The position numbers and the translations under genes were made by a program. A stretch of DNA of 64,000 nt, taken from assembly GCA_963850915.1 (NCBI GenBank), contig CAWKND010000005.1, positions 558,001 to 622,000 of the forward strand, given 5' to 3'. Below, in pieces: positions 29,051 to 37,134 of the stretch. The notes beneath the pieces were generated by a model that searched no databases, was not told where the DNA came from, and was given only the letters and a program-made list of their open reading frames with translations. Numbering within the stretch: position 1 is the first letter of the stretch; the number at the start of each line of letters is the position of its first letter. The DNA is from CAVTWH01 sp963850915. Lineage in GTDB: Bacteria > Actinomycetota > Actinomycetes > Mycobacteriales > Micromonosporaceae.

Positions 29051-29413
29051 AAATGCGTATTAGACGGGGGATCCGTCGACCCGGGGTAGGTCGGTCCGGC
29101 CATCCTGAGCGCGACCTGCCACATCTGTCAAGACCCTGCGCTATCCGGCCTGGCTGAAGCCCTTTATTTATAGGCATTTTCTTGCAGCCGCGGTGCTGCT
29201 CGGTGACGCGGCGGGCAGCCCGCGAACCTTCAGTCGGTGCCCGAGGCGCAGTTCCGAGCCGCACAGCGAACCAGACAACAAGCTAGTAATAGGCATTTCG
29301 AGTACACATTGCCGGCGTGTCTGCAGGCAGGGCCGGACTATTGCTTGACAGGGCGGAGGGTGCGAGGCAAAGTCAGCGAACACCGATCAACTCCACCTCA
29401 TTTATAGGTATTA
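29051..29413. promoter_or_regulatory. Divergent control region with four evenly spaced operator-like motifs
   Basis: Copies of T(A/T)ATAGG(C/T)ATT(T/A) lie at 29168-29179, 29287-29298 and 29402-29413, with a reverse-orientation copy (AAATGCGTATTA) at 29051-29062. Start-to-start spacings are 117, 119 and 115 bp. Candidate promoters lie between them: minus-strand TTGACA at 29131-29126 (toward the LacI gene) and plus-strand TTGACA at 29345-29350 with CAAAGT 17 bp on (toward 29428). Each promoter is thus flanked by one motif upstream and one downstream. The region is clearly richer in A and T than its surroundings. Confidence 0.6.
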
Positions 29414-29427
29414 ATGACGGAGGATCT

Positions 29428-31047
29428 GTGTCACCCACACCCCTGAACCGCCGCCGCTTCCTCGGCCTCACCGCCGCGGCTGCCGCCGGTACCGCACTCC
29501 CCGCGCTGCTGCGCCCCGCCCCCGCACTCGCCGGCACCGGTACGTTCGCCGAGAGCATCGTCTGGGCATCGGGCGAGGACAGCCGGGCCACCCACCACGT
29601 GTACGGCTTCGCCGTCACCACCCTCGACACGGTGCTCGCCTTCAGCGAGGCGCGCATCGACCCGTCCGACACCGGCGCGCACGACATGGTCTACAAGCGC
29701 AGTACCGACGGCGGCGCCACCTGGGGCGCCACCACGTACATCGAGACCAGCGTCTCCGGCCAGTGCTGGACCAACACCGCCCCGGTGGTGGACCGCAGCA
29801 ACAACAAGATCTTCTTCTTCTACGCCCTGAACGACGGCACCAACACCTCGACCCGGGTCTTCTACAAGTCGAGTACCGACGACGGGGTCACCTTCGGCAA
29901 CCGGGTCGAGATCACCTCGATGTTCGCCGGCAACCCGGCCGGCTGGACCTTCCACATGCCCGGGCCGGGGCACGGCATCCAGCTCGCCAGCGGGCGGCTG
30001 GTGCTGCAACTGTGGCACCGCAAGGCGGTCAGCCTCCCGGTGGACCAGCGCGCCTACGGCGTCTCGGTGATCACCAGCGACGACCACGGTGCCAGCTGGC
30101 AACTGGGCGGCACCATTCCGGTCGACGCGGCGTACCCGGTCAACGAGTCCCGGCTCGTGCAGCGTGACGACGGGACGGTGCAGATGAACGGGAGGTACGC
30201 CGCGTCGGGTACGCACTCGCGGATCAGCGCGGTCAGCGGCGACTCGGGCGCCACCTGGTCCACGAACGTACTGAACAAGGCGATTCCGCTGTACTCGGCG
30301 GTGGACTCGAGCTTCACCCGGTACACCGGCGGGCCTTCCTCAAGCGCAGTCAACCGGGTGCTGTTCAGCCGGCCGGACAACCCGACCAGCCGGGTCAACA
30401 TGACCATGAGCGTGAGCTACGACGAGGGCTTCAGCTACCCGTACAGCCGGGTGGTCTACAGCGGCGGTTCGCACTACTCCGACATCGCGACCCTCAGCGA
30501 CGGTACGATCCTTCTGTTGTACGGCAAGGACACCACCTCGGGCTTCCCGGACAAGGTGGCCTGTGCCCGGTTCGACATCGACTGGCTGACCAGCGGCGCC
30601 GATTCGCTGGCGACCGGGCCTTCGCTGACGCAGTACACGTTCGAGGCGGAGTCGGCCGTCATCACCGGCTCCGGCGGCGCGACCTCGGGCACGGTGGTGG
30701 ACGCCAACGCCTCCGGCGGTGCGCTGCTGAAGTACCTCGCCACCGGCGTCGGCGACTACGTGGAGCTGCGCTTCGCCCTGCCGGCCGCGGGTACGTACCA
30801 ACTGTTCGCGCGGTGGAAGCAGGCCGCGAACCGGGCGACCGTGCAGGCGAGCGTGGACGGGGTGAGCCAGGGCTCGGCGTTCAACCCGTACGCCGGTACC
30901 GCCGAGGGGTATCTCGAGTACCCGTTGGGCTCGCACACCTTCAGTACCTCCGGCAACCACGTCGTGCGGTACACCGTCACCGGCAAGGACTCCTCGTCCA
31001 CCGGGTACGGCATGTTCCCGGACTACCTGCGTCTGATTGCCCTGTAA
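29428..31047 (+). CDS. Secreted sialidase-like (BNR/Asp-box) hydrolase with C-terminal carbohydrate-binding-like domain
   Basis: 539 aa. Start GTG 29428 with GGAGG at ideal spacing. A Tat-type signal (NRRRFLGL, then an alanine-rich stretch ending PALAG) exports it. A six-bladed propeller is shown by Asp-box repeats: RSTDGGATWG, SSTDDGVTFG, SDDHGASWQ, SGDSGATWS and SYDEGFSYP. After the propeller (about residue 400) a jelly-roll-like module starts YTFEAESAVITGSGG, resembling CBM35/CBM6-type domains. GH33 sialidases share this fold, but so do other propeller glycosidases and lyases, and I did not confirm the Arg triad. It would act outside the cell and feed the cassette 2 importer. Confidence 0.82.
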   Translation: MSPTPLNRRRFLGLTAAAAAGTALPALLRPAPALAGTGTFAESIVWASGEDSRATHHVYGFAVTTLDTVLAFSEARIDPSDTGAHDMVYKRSTDGGATWGATTYIETSVSGQCWTNTAPVVDRSNNKIFFFYALNDGTNTSTRVFYKSSTDDGVTFGNRVEITSMFAGNPAGWTFHMPGPGHGIQLASGRLVLQLWHRKAVSLPVDQRAYGVSVITSDDHGASWQLGGTIPVDAAYPVNESRLVQRDDGTVQMNGRYAASGTHSRISAVSGDSGATWSTNVLNKAIPLYSAVDSSFTRYTGGPSSSAVNRVLFSRPDNPTSRVNMTMSVSYDEGFSYPYSRVVYSGGSHYSDIATLSDGTILLLYGKDTTSGFPDKVACARFDIDWLTSGADSLATGPSLTQYTFEAESAVITGSGGATSGTVVDANASGGALLKYLATGVGDYVELRFALPAAGTYQLFARWKQAANRATVQASVDGVSQGSAFNPYAGTAEGYLEYPLGSHTFSTSGNHVVRYTVTGKDSSSTGYGMFPDYLRLIAL

Positions 31048-31076
31048 CACAAGCACATCAGGAAAGGCACACGCGC

Positions 31077-32201
31077 GTGAAACTGGTCGGGCTGACCACC
31101 CGCGTCGTCGAGTTCGACGCGGCACCCCGGTACAACGGCGCCCCGGTACCCGCCGGGCGGCCGGAGCGGTACCGCTATCCGTTGCTGCTCCTGCACTCCG
31201 ACGAGGGTCCGGTCGGGGTGTCCATGGGGTACAGCCCGCACGGCGAGGCGGCCGCTCTGGTCGCCACCGCGCACGACGTGTTCTGGCCGGAGCTGGCCGG
31301 TCAGGACCCGGCCCCGGTGGAGCGGCTGTGGCAGCAGCTGCACCGCCGGAGCCGGCACCTGTACAGCTACTCGGACGGCCCGGTCGGCATGCTCGACGTC
31401 GCGCTGTGGGACCTGCGCGGCCAGGCGACCGGGCTGTCCGTGGCCGATCTGCTCGGCCGCTACCGCGACACGGTGCCCAGTTACCGCACCTCGTGGCTGG
31501 TCGGCGCGGACGAGGAGCAGATCGCCAAGGAGGCGGCGGAGACCCGGGACAGCGGGATGCACGGGTACAAGCTGCAGCTGCGCGACGGGCCGGCCCGGGA
31601 CATCCCGCGGCTGTGGGCCGCCCGGGAGGCGGTCGGTGACGGCTTCGACCTGATGCACGACGGGGTGGCCGGATACACGGTACCGGAGGCGATGCGGGTC
31701 GGGCGGGCGTTGGCGGAGCTGGACTACGCGTGGTTCGAGGAGCCGATCCGGGACCGGGATCTCAGCCTGCTGGCCGAGTTGAGCCGCGCGCTGACGGTCC
31801 CGGTACTCGCCGGTGAGACGGTGACGCTGGACGAACTGGGCGAGTTCCTGCGCCGCGCGGCGGTACCCCTGGTGCGCGGCGACGTGTACCTCAAAGCCGG
31901 GATCACCGGGCTGCGCAAGGCGATGGTGGCGGCCGAGATCCTCGGCGTGAACCTGGAGATCCACGCCGCCAACGCGCCCCTGCTCGACGTGGCCAACCTG
32001 CACGTGGCCGGCGCGGCGCGCAACTGCCGGTACATCGAGACGCACCATCCGGTGTTCCGCTTCGGGCTGCTGGACGAGCCGCTGACCCCGGACAGCGCCG
32101 GGATGCTCGCCGTACCAACGGCTCCCGGGCTGGGCGTGCGGCTGGACTGGGACTGGATCGAGGCGCACACCGTGCAGGAGCGGAGTTCCCAGCTCTCATG
32201 A
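31077..32201 (+). CDS. Enolase-superfamily enzyme (mandelate racemase-like)
   Basis: 374 aa. Capping domain plus barrel with GYKLQLRDG (K-x-Q where K-x-K is common), MHDGVAGY (metal Asp), WFEEPI (Glu), VLAGE (Glu) and LEIHAANAP (His). The Lys/His pattern suggests an acid-sugar dehydratase or epimerase. Start GTG 31077, with AGGAAAGG about 10 bp upstream, 29 bp after the sialidase-like gene. Clearly divergent in sequence from the 5157 enzyme, so not a recent duplicate. Confidence 0.85.
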   Translation: MKLVGLTTRVVEFDAAPRYNGAPVPAGRPERYRYPLLLLHSDEGPVGVSMGYSPHGEAAALVATAHDVFWPELAGQDPAPVERLWQQLHRRSRHLYSYSDGPVGMLDVALWDLRGQATGLSVADLLGRYRDTVPSYRTSWLVGADEEQIAKEAAETRDSGMHGYKLQLRDGPARDIPRLWAAREAVGDGFDLMHDGVAGYTVPEAMRVGRALAELDYAWFEEPIRDRDLSLLAELSRALTVPVLAGETVTLDELGEFLRRAAVPLVRGDVYLKAGITGLRKAMVAAEILGVNLEIHAANAPLLDVANLHVAGAARNCRYIETHHPVFRFGLLDEPLTPDSAGMLAVPTAPGLGVRLDWDWIEAHTVQERSSQLS

Positions 32202-33259
32202 CCGCGCCCCTGCCGTCCACCGCACCCCTACTGTCCACCGTGACTGTGTTGTCCACCGCGACTCTGTTGTCCACCTGGCGCTTCACCGACGAACAGCTGG
32301 CGGCCATCGCGGTCGCCGCGCCCGAGTACACCGTGCGGCAGGTGACCGCGGGCTCCGGTGCCGCGGTCGATGCGGCGCTCGCCGCCCACCCCGACACGCA
32401 GATCCTCTACACCGGCGCCGCGCCCGGGACCGTACGCGCACCCGCCGCACTGCGCTGGATCCAGCTGCACAGCGCCGGTACCGACGCCGCACAGGCGAGC
32501 CCGGTCTGGCACTGGCCGGTGCCGCTCACTTCGGGCAGCGGCATCACCTCGGTGGCGGTGGCGGAGCTGACCCTGACCGGCCTGCTGATGCTGCGTCGGC
32601 GCCTGGTCGAACTCGTTGCGCTGCGACGGGACCGGCACTGGCCGGCGGATCGGCTGGGACTGGCCGGCGATGAACTCTACGGCAGCACGGCAGTGCTCGT
32701 CGGGTACGGCAGCGTGGGCCGGGCGATCGGTCGGCTGCTGCACGCCGCCGGGGTACGCCTCCGGGTAGTCGTCGACGACCCGGATCGGCGTCGCTACTCC
32801 GGCTACACCGCACCGGACTCCGGCGACCCCGACGGCCTCCTCCCGAACAGCTGGCACCACTCGGACGAACTGGCCGAGCTGCTGCCGCTCGTCGACACCG
32901 TGGTGCTGTGCCGCCCGGCGAGCCCCCATCCGGTCGTCGGCGCCGCCGAGCTGGACGCGATGCGGCCGGACAGCGTGCTGGTCAACGTGGGCCGGGGTGG
33001 GCTCGTGGACAGCGCCGCGCTCGCGAGGGCGCTGGCGGCCGGGCAGCTCGGCGGGGCGTACCTGGACGTGACCGATCCGGAGCCACTCCCGCCCGACAGT
33101 CCACTGTGGACGGAGCCGCGCTGCCTGGTCACGCCGCACCTCGGCGGTACCACCCGGCAGGCGGGCCGGCACGGCGCGGACCTGCTCACCACCAACCTGG
33201 CCCGGTGGCGGGACGGCCGGCCACTGCTCAACCTGGTCAGCGGCCGGGCGGCCGCATGA
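32198..33259 (+). CDS. D-isomer-specific 2-hydroxyacid dehydrogenase
   Basis: 353 aa. NAD-binding GYGSVG, catalytic Arg in VNVGRGGLVD, Glu in DVTDPEPLP, His in VTPHLGG. The first 26 residues are an odd Thr/Leu/Ser-rich stretch (STAPLLSTVTVLSTATLLST) written by four 18-bp DNA repeats, so the true start could be an internal codon. ATGA overlap with the previous gene supports ATG 32198. Partner of the enolase-family enzyme in the right unit of cassette 2. Confidence 0.88.
   Translation: MTAPLPSTAPLLSTVTVLSTATLLSTWRFTDEQLAAIAVAAPEYTVRQVTAGSGAAVDAALAAHPDTQILYTGAAPGTVRAPAALRWIQLHSAGTDAAQASPVWHWPVPLTSGSGITSVAVAELTLTGLLMLRRRLVELVALRRDRHWPADRLGLAGDELYGSTAVLVGYGSVGRAIGRLLHAAGVRLRVVVDDPDRRRYSGYTAPDSGDPDGLLPNSWHHSDELAELLPLVDTVVLCRPASPHPVVGAAELDAMRPDSVLVNVGRGGLVDSAALARALAAGQLGGAYLDVTDPEPLPPDSPLWTEPRCLVTPHLGGTTRQAGRHGADLLTTNLARWRDGRPLLNLVSGRAAA
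32215..32275. repeat. Four 18-bp repeat units at the 5' end of the dehydrogenase gene
   Basis: GTCCACC recurs at 32215, 32233, 32251 and 32269, exactly 18 bp apart, within diverged 18-bp units. The reading frame is kept and gives a repeated LST pattern. Probably a slippage-type expansion. Confidence 0.8.
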
Positions 33260-34167
33260 AACCCTTGCGGCACAGCACCTTGCGCGGCATCTGGGCGACC
33301 GCGACGCTGCCCCTCGCCGACGACGAGCGCATCGACTACGGACGGCTCGCCGAGGACCTGGAGTACCTGGTCGCCGCCCGGCCGCACGGCATCTACGTCA
33401 ACGGCTCGGCCGGCGAGTTCGTCACCCTCACCGAGGCCGAGTTCGACCGGATCGGCGCAATCGTCGCGGAGAAGTGCGAAGCAGCCGCCGTGGCGTACCA
33501 GATCGGCGCCAGCCACCCGAGCGGGCAGCTCAGCTGTGAACGCATCCGGCGCGCGGTCGACCTGGCACCCGGCGCGCTGCAGGTGATCCTGCCGGACTGG
33601 CTGCCGCTCGCCGACCGCGAGGTGCTCATCGCGCTGCGCCGCTTCCACCGCCTCGCCGGCCCGGTACCACTGGTGCTGTACCAGCCACCGCACGCCAAAA
33701 CCCAGGTACCGCCAGAGCTCTACGCCACGCTCGTCGCCGAGTTGCCCCGGCTCATCGGGATCAAAGTGGCCGGCGGGGACGAGGACTGGCATGCCCGGAT
33801 GCGGGCCAGCGCACCGGAGCTCGCCGTGTTCGTGGCCGGGCACCGGCTGGAGCGGGAGCGGCGCTTCGGCGCACGGGGGGCGTACTCGAACGTGGCGTGC
33901 CTGTCACCCCGGGGCGCGCTGGAGTGGTACGCACAACCGGATGCCGAGCTGGATGTGCGGGTACAGGAGTTCTTCCGGGAGGCTGTCCGGCCGGTACAGG
34001 CGCTGGGGTACTGCGTCACGGCCGTCGACAAGCTGCTGGCGGCGGTCGGTGGCTGGAGTGTCGCCGGTACCAGGGTGCGCTGGCCGCACGAGAGCGTACC
34101 GGCCGAGCTGGTCGACTCGGTGCGTACGACGGCACAGCGCCTGATCCCGGAACTGCTGGTCGGCTGA
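33256..34167 (+). CDS. Dihydrodipicolinate synthase family protein
   Basis: 303 aa TIM-barrel. The Schiff-base lysine is in LIGIKVAGGDEDW, and YVNGSAGEF replaces the usual GTTGE phosphate/carboxylate loop. The catalytic Tyr region is LVLYQPPHAK. ATG 33256 overlaps the dehydrogenase stop. Last gene of the right unit. Paired with the enolase-family enzyme it could cleave a 2-keto-3-deoxy acid to pyruvate and an aldehyde, which is inference. Confidence 0.87.
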   Translation: MKPLRHSTLRGIWATATLPLADDERIDYGRLAEDLEYLVAARPHGIYVNGSAGEFVTLTEAEFDRIGAIVAEKCEAAAVAYQIGASHPSGQLSCERIRRAVDLAPGALQVILPDWLPLADREVLIALRRFHRLAGPVPLVLYQPPHAKTQVPPELYATLVAELPRLIGIKVAGGDEDWHARMRASAPELAVFVAGHRLERERRFGARGAYSNVACLSPRGALEWYAQPDAELDVRVQEFFREAVRPVQALGYCVTAVDKLLAAVGGWSVAGTRVRWPHESVPAELVDSVRTTAQRLIPELLVG

Positions 34168-34191
34168 GCGCCGCGCCACGATTGGGGATGC

Positions 34192-34533
34192 TCAATCGGC
34201 CAGGTCACCGATCACCTCGTTGAGCGCCGCCGCCGTCTGCCGCAGCTGCTCGATCTGGGTCAGGATCCGGCCACGCTCCGCGCACAGCCGCTCGGCGAGG
34301 TAGGGCGTGCGGCTGCTCGGATCGGTGATGCACGGTAGTAGGTCCGCCATGGTCCGGCTGCTCAGCCCGGCGTCGAAGAGGCGGCGGATCAGGCCGACAC
34401 GGTCGATCGCCGCCTCGCCGTAGAGGCGCTGGCCACGGTCGGTACGGTCGGCGGTCAACAGCCCCTGCTGCTCGTAGTAGCGGATCGAGCGCACGCTCGC
34501 GCCGGTCCGGCTGGACAGCTCACCGATCCGCAC
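34192..34533 (-). CDS. MerR family transcriptional regulator
   Basis: 113 aa. Starts VRIGELSSRTGASVRSIRYYEQQGLL, the standard MerR winged helix, with a short coiled-coil dimerisation helix after it and no extra sensor domain. GTG 34533 has AGGGGG six bases upstream; a start at 34587 would add 18 unrelated residues. Divergent from the VOC-deaminase fusion and very likely its activator through the spacer palindrome at 34597. Confidence 0.9.
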   Translation of the reverse strand: MRIGELSSRTGASVRSIRYYEQQGLLTADRTDRGQRLYGEAAIDRVGLIRRLFDAGLSSRTMADLLPCITDPSSRTPYLAERLCAERGRILTQIEQLRQTAAALNEVIGDLAD

Positions 34534-34590
34534 CGCAGCCCCCTGCCGCCCGCTTGTGCTCGAGACACCCTGTGCGCCGGAGCACACCGC

Positions 34591-34622
34591 TTGCCCCTGA
34601 CACTGGTGTCAGCTTCTATCGT
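34591..34622 (+). promoter_or_regulatory. MerR-type promoter with palindrome in a 20-bp spacer
   Basis: TTGCCC (34591-34596), a 20-bp spacer containing the near-perfect palindrome CTGACACTGGTGTCAG (34597-34612), then TATCGT (34617-34622). An overlong spacer holding the activator site is the hallmark of MerR promoters. The ATG at 34629 is 7 bp after the -10 box, so the transcript would be leaderless. Confidence 0.75.
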
Positions 34623-34628
34623 GCCCCT

Positions 34629-35552
34629 ATGGCTGAGTTCACTGTCAAGCAGTTGCGGGTGGTACTGGTCACCGAGGCGTTCGACGATGCGCTCCGGTAC
34701 TACCGGGACACCCTGGGCCTCGCCGAGTCGGCCGCGTACGCGGGTCCGGACGGGGCGCAGGTCGTCATCCTGGAGGCGGGTCGGGCCACTCTGGAGCTGG
34801 CCAATCCGGCGCAGGCACGGTACATCGCGGCGGTGGAGACCCGGGGCGAGCCGAGCACGCCGGTACGGCTGGCGTTCGAGGTGGACGACGCGACGGTGGC
34901 GACGGGCGCGCTCGCGGACAGCGGCGCGCGGGTGATCGCCGCTCCGGTGGGTACGCCGTGGCAGTCACTCAACGCCCGGCTGGATGGGCCGGCCGGTATC
35001 CAGGTCACGCTGTTCCAGGAGCTGGCGGTCCAGAAGCCTGGCGAAGGCGGAGACCTGGTGGGTACCACGCTTGACGCGCTCGGCGGGGAGGCAGCCGCGT
35101 TGGCCGCAACCGTTGCGCTGGCCCGGATTCGGGGCGAGCAGGGCCAGCCGCCGTTCGCCGCCATCGTTGTCCGCGACGGGGTGGTCATCGGTACCGGTGT
35201 GAACACCATGCTGGCCGACCACGACCCCTCGGCACACGGTGAAGTGGTGGCGATCCGCGACGCCGGCCGCCGGATCGGGTCAGTAAATCTGGCCGGGGCG
35301 GTGGTGTACTCCAGCTGCGAGCCGTGCGCGATCTGCCGCACGGTGGCTGCCGCGGCGGAGGTACGGGAGATCGTGTTCGCGGCCGGGCGCGAGTCGGTAC
35401 CACGGGAGATTGACTCTGATCCGACGAAAACCGGGCAGCTGATGGACGCGCTCACGGCGCTGCTCCCGGGGATTGCCCGGCGTGGTTCGACCACACTCAC
35501 CGACGACGAACTGACCGCGCCGTTCGACGCGTACGTAGCGGCGGTCGCGTGA
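34629..35552 (+). CDS. Fusion of a glyoxalase/VOC domain and a cytidine-deaminase-like domain
   Basis: 307 aa. Residues 1-135 form a VOC domain (VKQLRVVLVTEAFDDALRYYRDTLGL, GPAGIQVTLFQE). Residues 150-307 form a deaminase of the guanine/cytosine deaminase type with zinc motifs HGEVVAIRDA (H-G-E form) and SSCEPCAICRTV (P-C-x-x-C). The two folds are continuous in one frame with a short linker. Role unknown; one possibility is deamination of a modified base or nucleoside with the VOC domain as a binding module. ATG 34629 is probably leaderless. Its stop overlaps the LLM gene start (TGATG). Confidence 0.85.
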   Translation: MAEFTVKQLRVVLVTEAFDDALRYYRDTLGLAESAAYAGPDGAQVVILEAGRATLELANPAQARYIAAVETRGEPSTPVRLAFEVDDATVATGALADSGARVIAAPVGTPWQSLNARLDGPAGIQVTLFQELAVQKPGEGGDLVGTTLDALGGEAAALAATVALARIRGEQGQPPFAAIVVRDGVVIGTGVNTMLADHDPSAHGEVVAIRDAGRRIGSVNLAGAVVYSSCEPCAICRTVAAAAEVREIVFAAGRESVPREIDSDPTKTGQLMDALTALLPGIARRGSTTLTDDELTAPFDAYVAAVA

Positions 35553-36466
35553 TGATCGAGCTCGGCGTGAACGTACCGAACTTCGGGCCGGAGACCGATC
35601 AGCGGGCGCTGCTGGACTGGGCGCACTTCGCCGAGCGCAGTGGCTTCGCGACGCTGGTCGTCTCCGACCACGTGGCACCCACGCCCGAAGTGACCGCGCT
35701 CTACCAGGATCCGTTCTACGACCCGTTCATCGCGCTGACCTGGCTGGCCGGGCACACCACCCGGATCCGGCTGGGTACCTCCGTTGTCGTCCTGCCCTAC
35801 CGCCATCCACTGCTCACCGCCCGGATGAGCGCGATGCTGTACCTGTTGAGCGGCAACCGTTTCGTACTCGGCGTCGGTACCGGCTGGGCAGCGACCGAGT
35901 TCGCCGCACTGGGCCTGGAGGTGTCCGCCCGTGGCCGGCTGACCGACGAGTACCTGGAAGTCATCACCGCCGCGTGGGCGAGCGAAACGGTCAGCGCGCA
36001 CACCGCCGAGCTGCACTTCGCTGACGTGGCAACGGGTCCGCGCCCACCGGGCGGCGCGGTACCGCTGTGGGTCGGTGGCGCCGCCCGGCCGGCGATCCGT
36101 CGTGCCGCCCGCTTCGCGACCGCCTGGCACCCGATCAACCCGACGCTGGAGTGGCTGCGCGACAAGGGTTTCCCCGCGCTCGTCCGGACGGCGGGGGAGT
36201 TGGGCCGGCCGGTACCCGCGCTGGTACCCCGGATCAAGGCCCGGCTGCAGGCGACCGCGGCCCCGGCCGACCGGCGACTCGGCGTCGGTACCCTCGACCA
36301 GGTGGTCGACGACGTCGCCGCGCTGGCCGCGCTCGGCGCGACGGAGGTGATCCTGGATACCAACCCGGATGCCCCGCGCCCACGCGACTTCGCTGTCGAA
36401 CAGCGCCACCTGCTGGAGATCCGGGACGCCTACCGTGACCGGTCCAACCGTCAAGTGCCGGCCTAG
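35552..36466 (+). CDS. LLM class flavin-dependent oxidoreductase (probably F420-dependent)
   Basis: 304 aa. Luciferase-like TIM barrel: IELGVNVPNFGP, FATLVVSDHVAPTPEV, TSVVVLPYRHPLLTARMSAML, GNRFVLGVGTGWAATEFAALGL and PLWVGGAARPAIRRAARFATAWHP. These motifs are those of the actinobacterial F420-using group. Coupled to the VOC-deaminase gene, so it may act on the same compound. Ends in a short overlap with the convergent EXPERA gene. Confidence 0.88.
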   Translation: MIELGVNVPNFGPETDQRALLDWAHFAERSGFATLVVSDHVAPTPEVTALYQDPFYDPFIALTWLAGHTTRIRLGTSVVVLPYRHPLLTARMSAMLYLLSGNRFVLGVGTGWAATEFAALGLEVSARGRLTDEYLEVITAAWASETVSAHTAELHFADVATGPRPPGGAVPLWVGGAARPAIRRAARFATAWHPINPTLEWLRDKGFPALVRTAGELGRPVPALVPRIKARLQATAAPADRRLGVGTLDQVVDDVAALAALGATEVILDTNPDAPRPRDFAVEQRHLLEIRDAYRDRSNRQVPA

Positions 36467-36972
36467 AAGCGGCGGGCGAAAGGCTGCGGGCGGCGCATCC
36501 GGATCAGCAGCACCAGTGGGGCGAGCACATAGGGCAGGTTGAAGGCGAGGAACTTGGCCGGGTTGTGGGTACGCTGCGCCGCCTCGCCGAAGAACTCGAC
36601 GCCGAAGACGACGACCCCGGTCAGCGCCACGATCACGCTCGCGTAGATCACCGACGGCAGCTGGATCCAGTTCCGGCCGGTCAGCAGGGAGTAGACGAGT
36701 ACCAGGTAGAACGGCAGGTACACGAAGGCGGACAGGCCGGTGACGATCCGCATCCAGGTGGGCGGGTGCATGAACAGCGGGTCGGCGTCGTGTGCGTACC
36801 AGTAGTTGGACTGGACGAAGAAGTTGCTCGACGGGTGGGAGAAGTCCACGCCGATCGAGGGCAGCAGGTCGCTGATCACCGAGGTGACCGCGAACGCCGC
36901 GAAGATCACCGCCAGTACGATGTCGGCCCGCCGGGCACGTAGCGGGAGGTTTCCGGGTACCGGGCTCGTCAT
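36463..36972 (-). CDS. EXPERA/emopamil-binding-like integral membrane protein
   Basis: 169 aa with four hydrophobic helices. The pattern of acidic and aromatic residues between them (YWYAHDADPLFMHPPTWMR, YLPFYLVLVYSLLTGR, VVVFGVEFF) resembles the EXPERA domain (TMEM97/EBP-like). Start ATG 36972. Function in bacteria is unknown. It lies between a convergent LLM gene and a divergent MMPL gene. Confidence 0.65.
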   Translation of the reverse strand: MTSPVPGNLPLRARRADIVLAVIFAAFAVTSVISDLLPSIGVDFSHPSSNFFVQSNYWYAHDADPLFMHPPTWMRIVTGLSAFVYLPFYLVLVYSLLTGRNWIQLPSVIYASVIVALTGVVVFGVEFFGEAAQRTHNPAKFLAFNLPYVLAPLVLLIRMRRPQPFARRF

Positions 36973-37134
36973 GCTTGGCGATCTTAGGTGTTTGCGCCGC
37001 GCTGGCAAGGTCTCGCAGGCCGGACGGGCGTGCGCGGTGCCACTCGGCAATGCCCTGCGAGCAGGTACCTGATCGGTGCTCGCTATCCTTGCGCCGTTTG
37101 GATCTTGCACGGGTCGGCGCAGGGAGTTTCGGAC

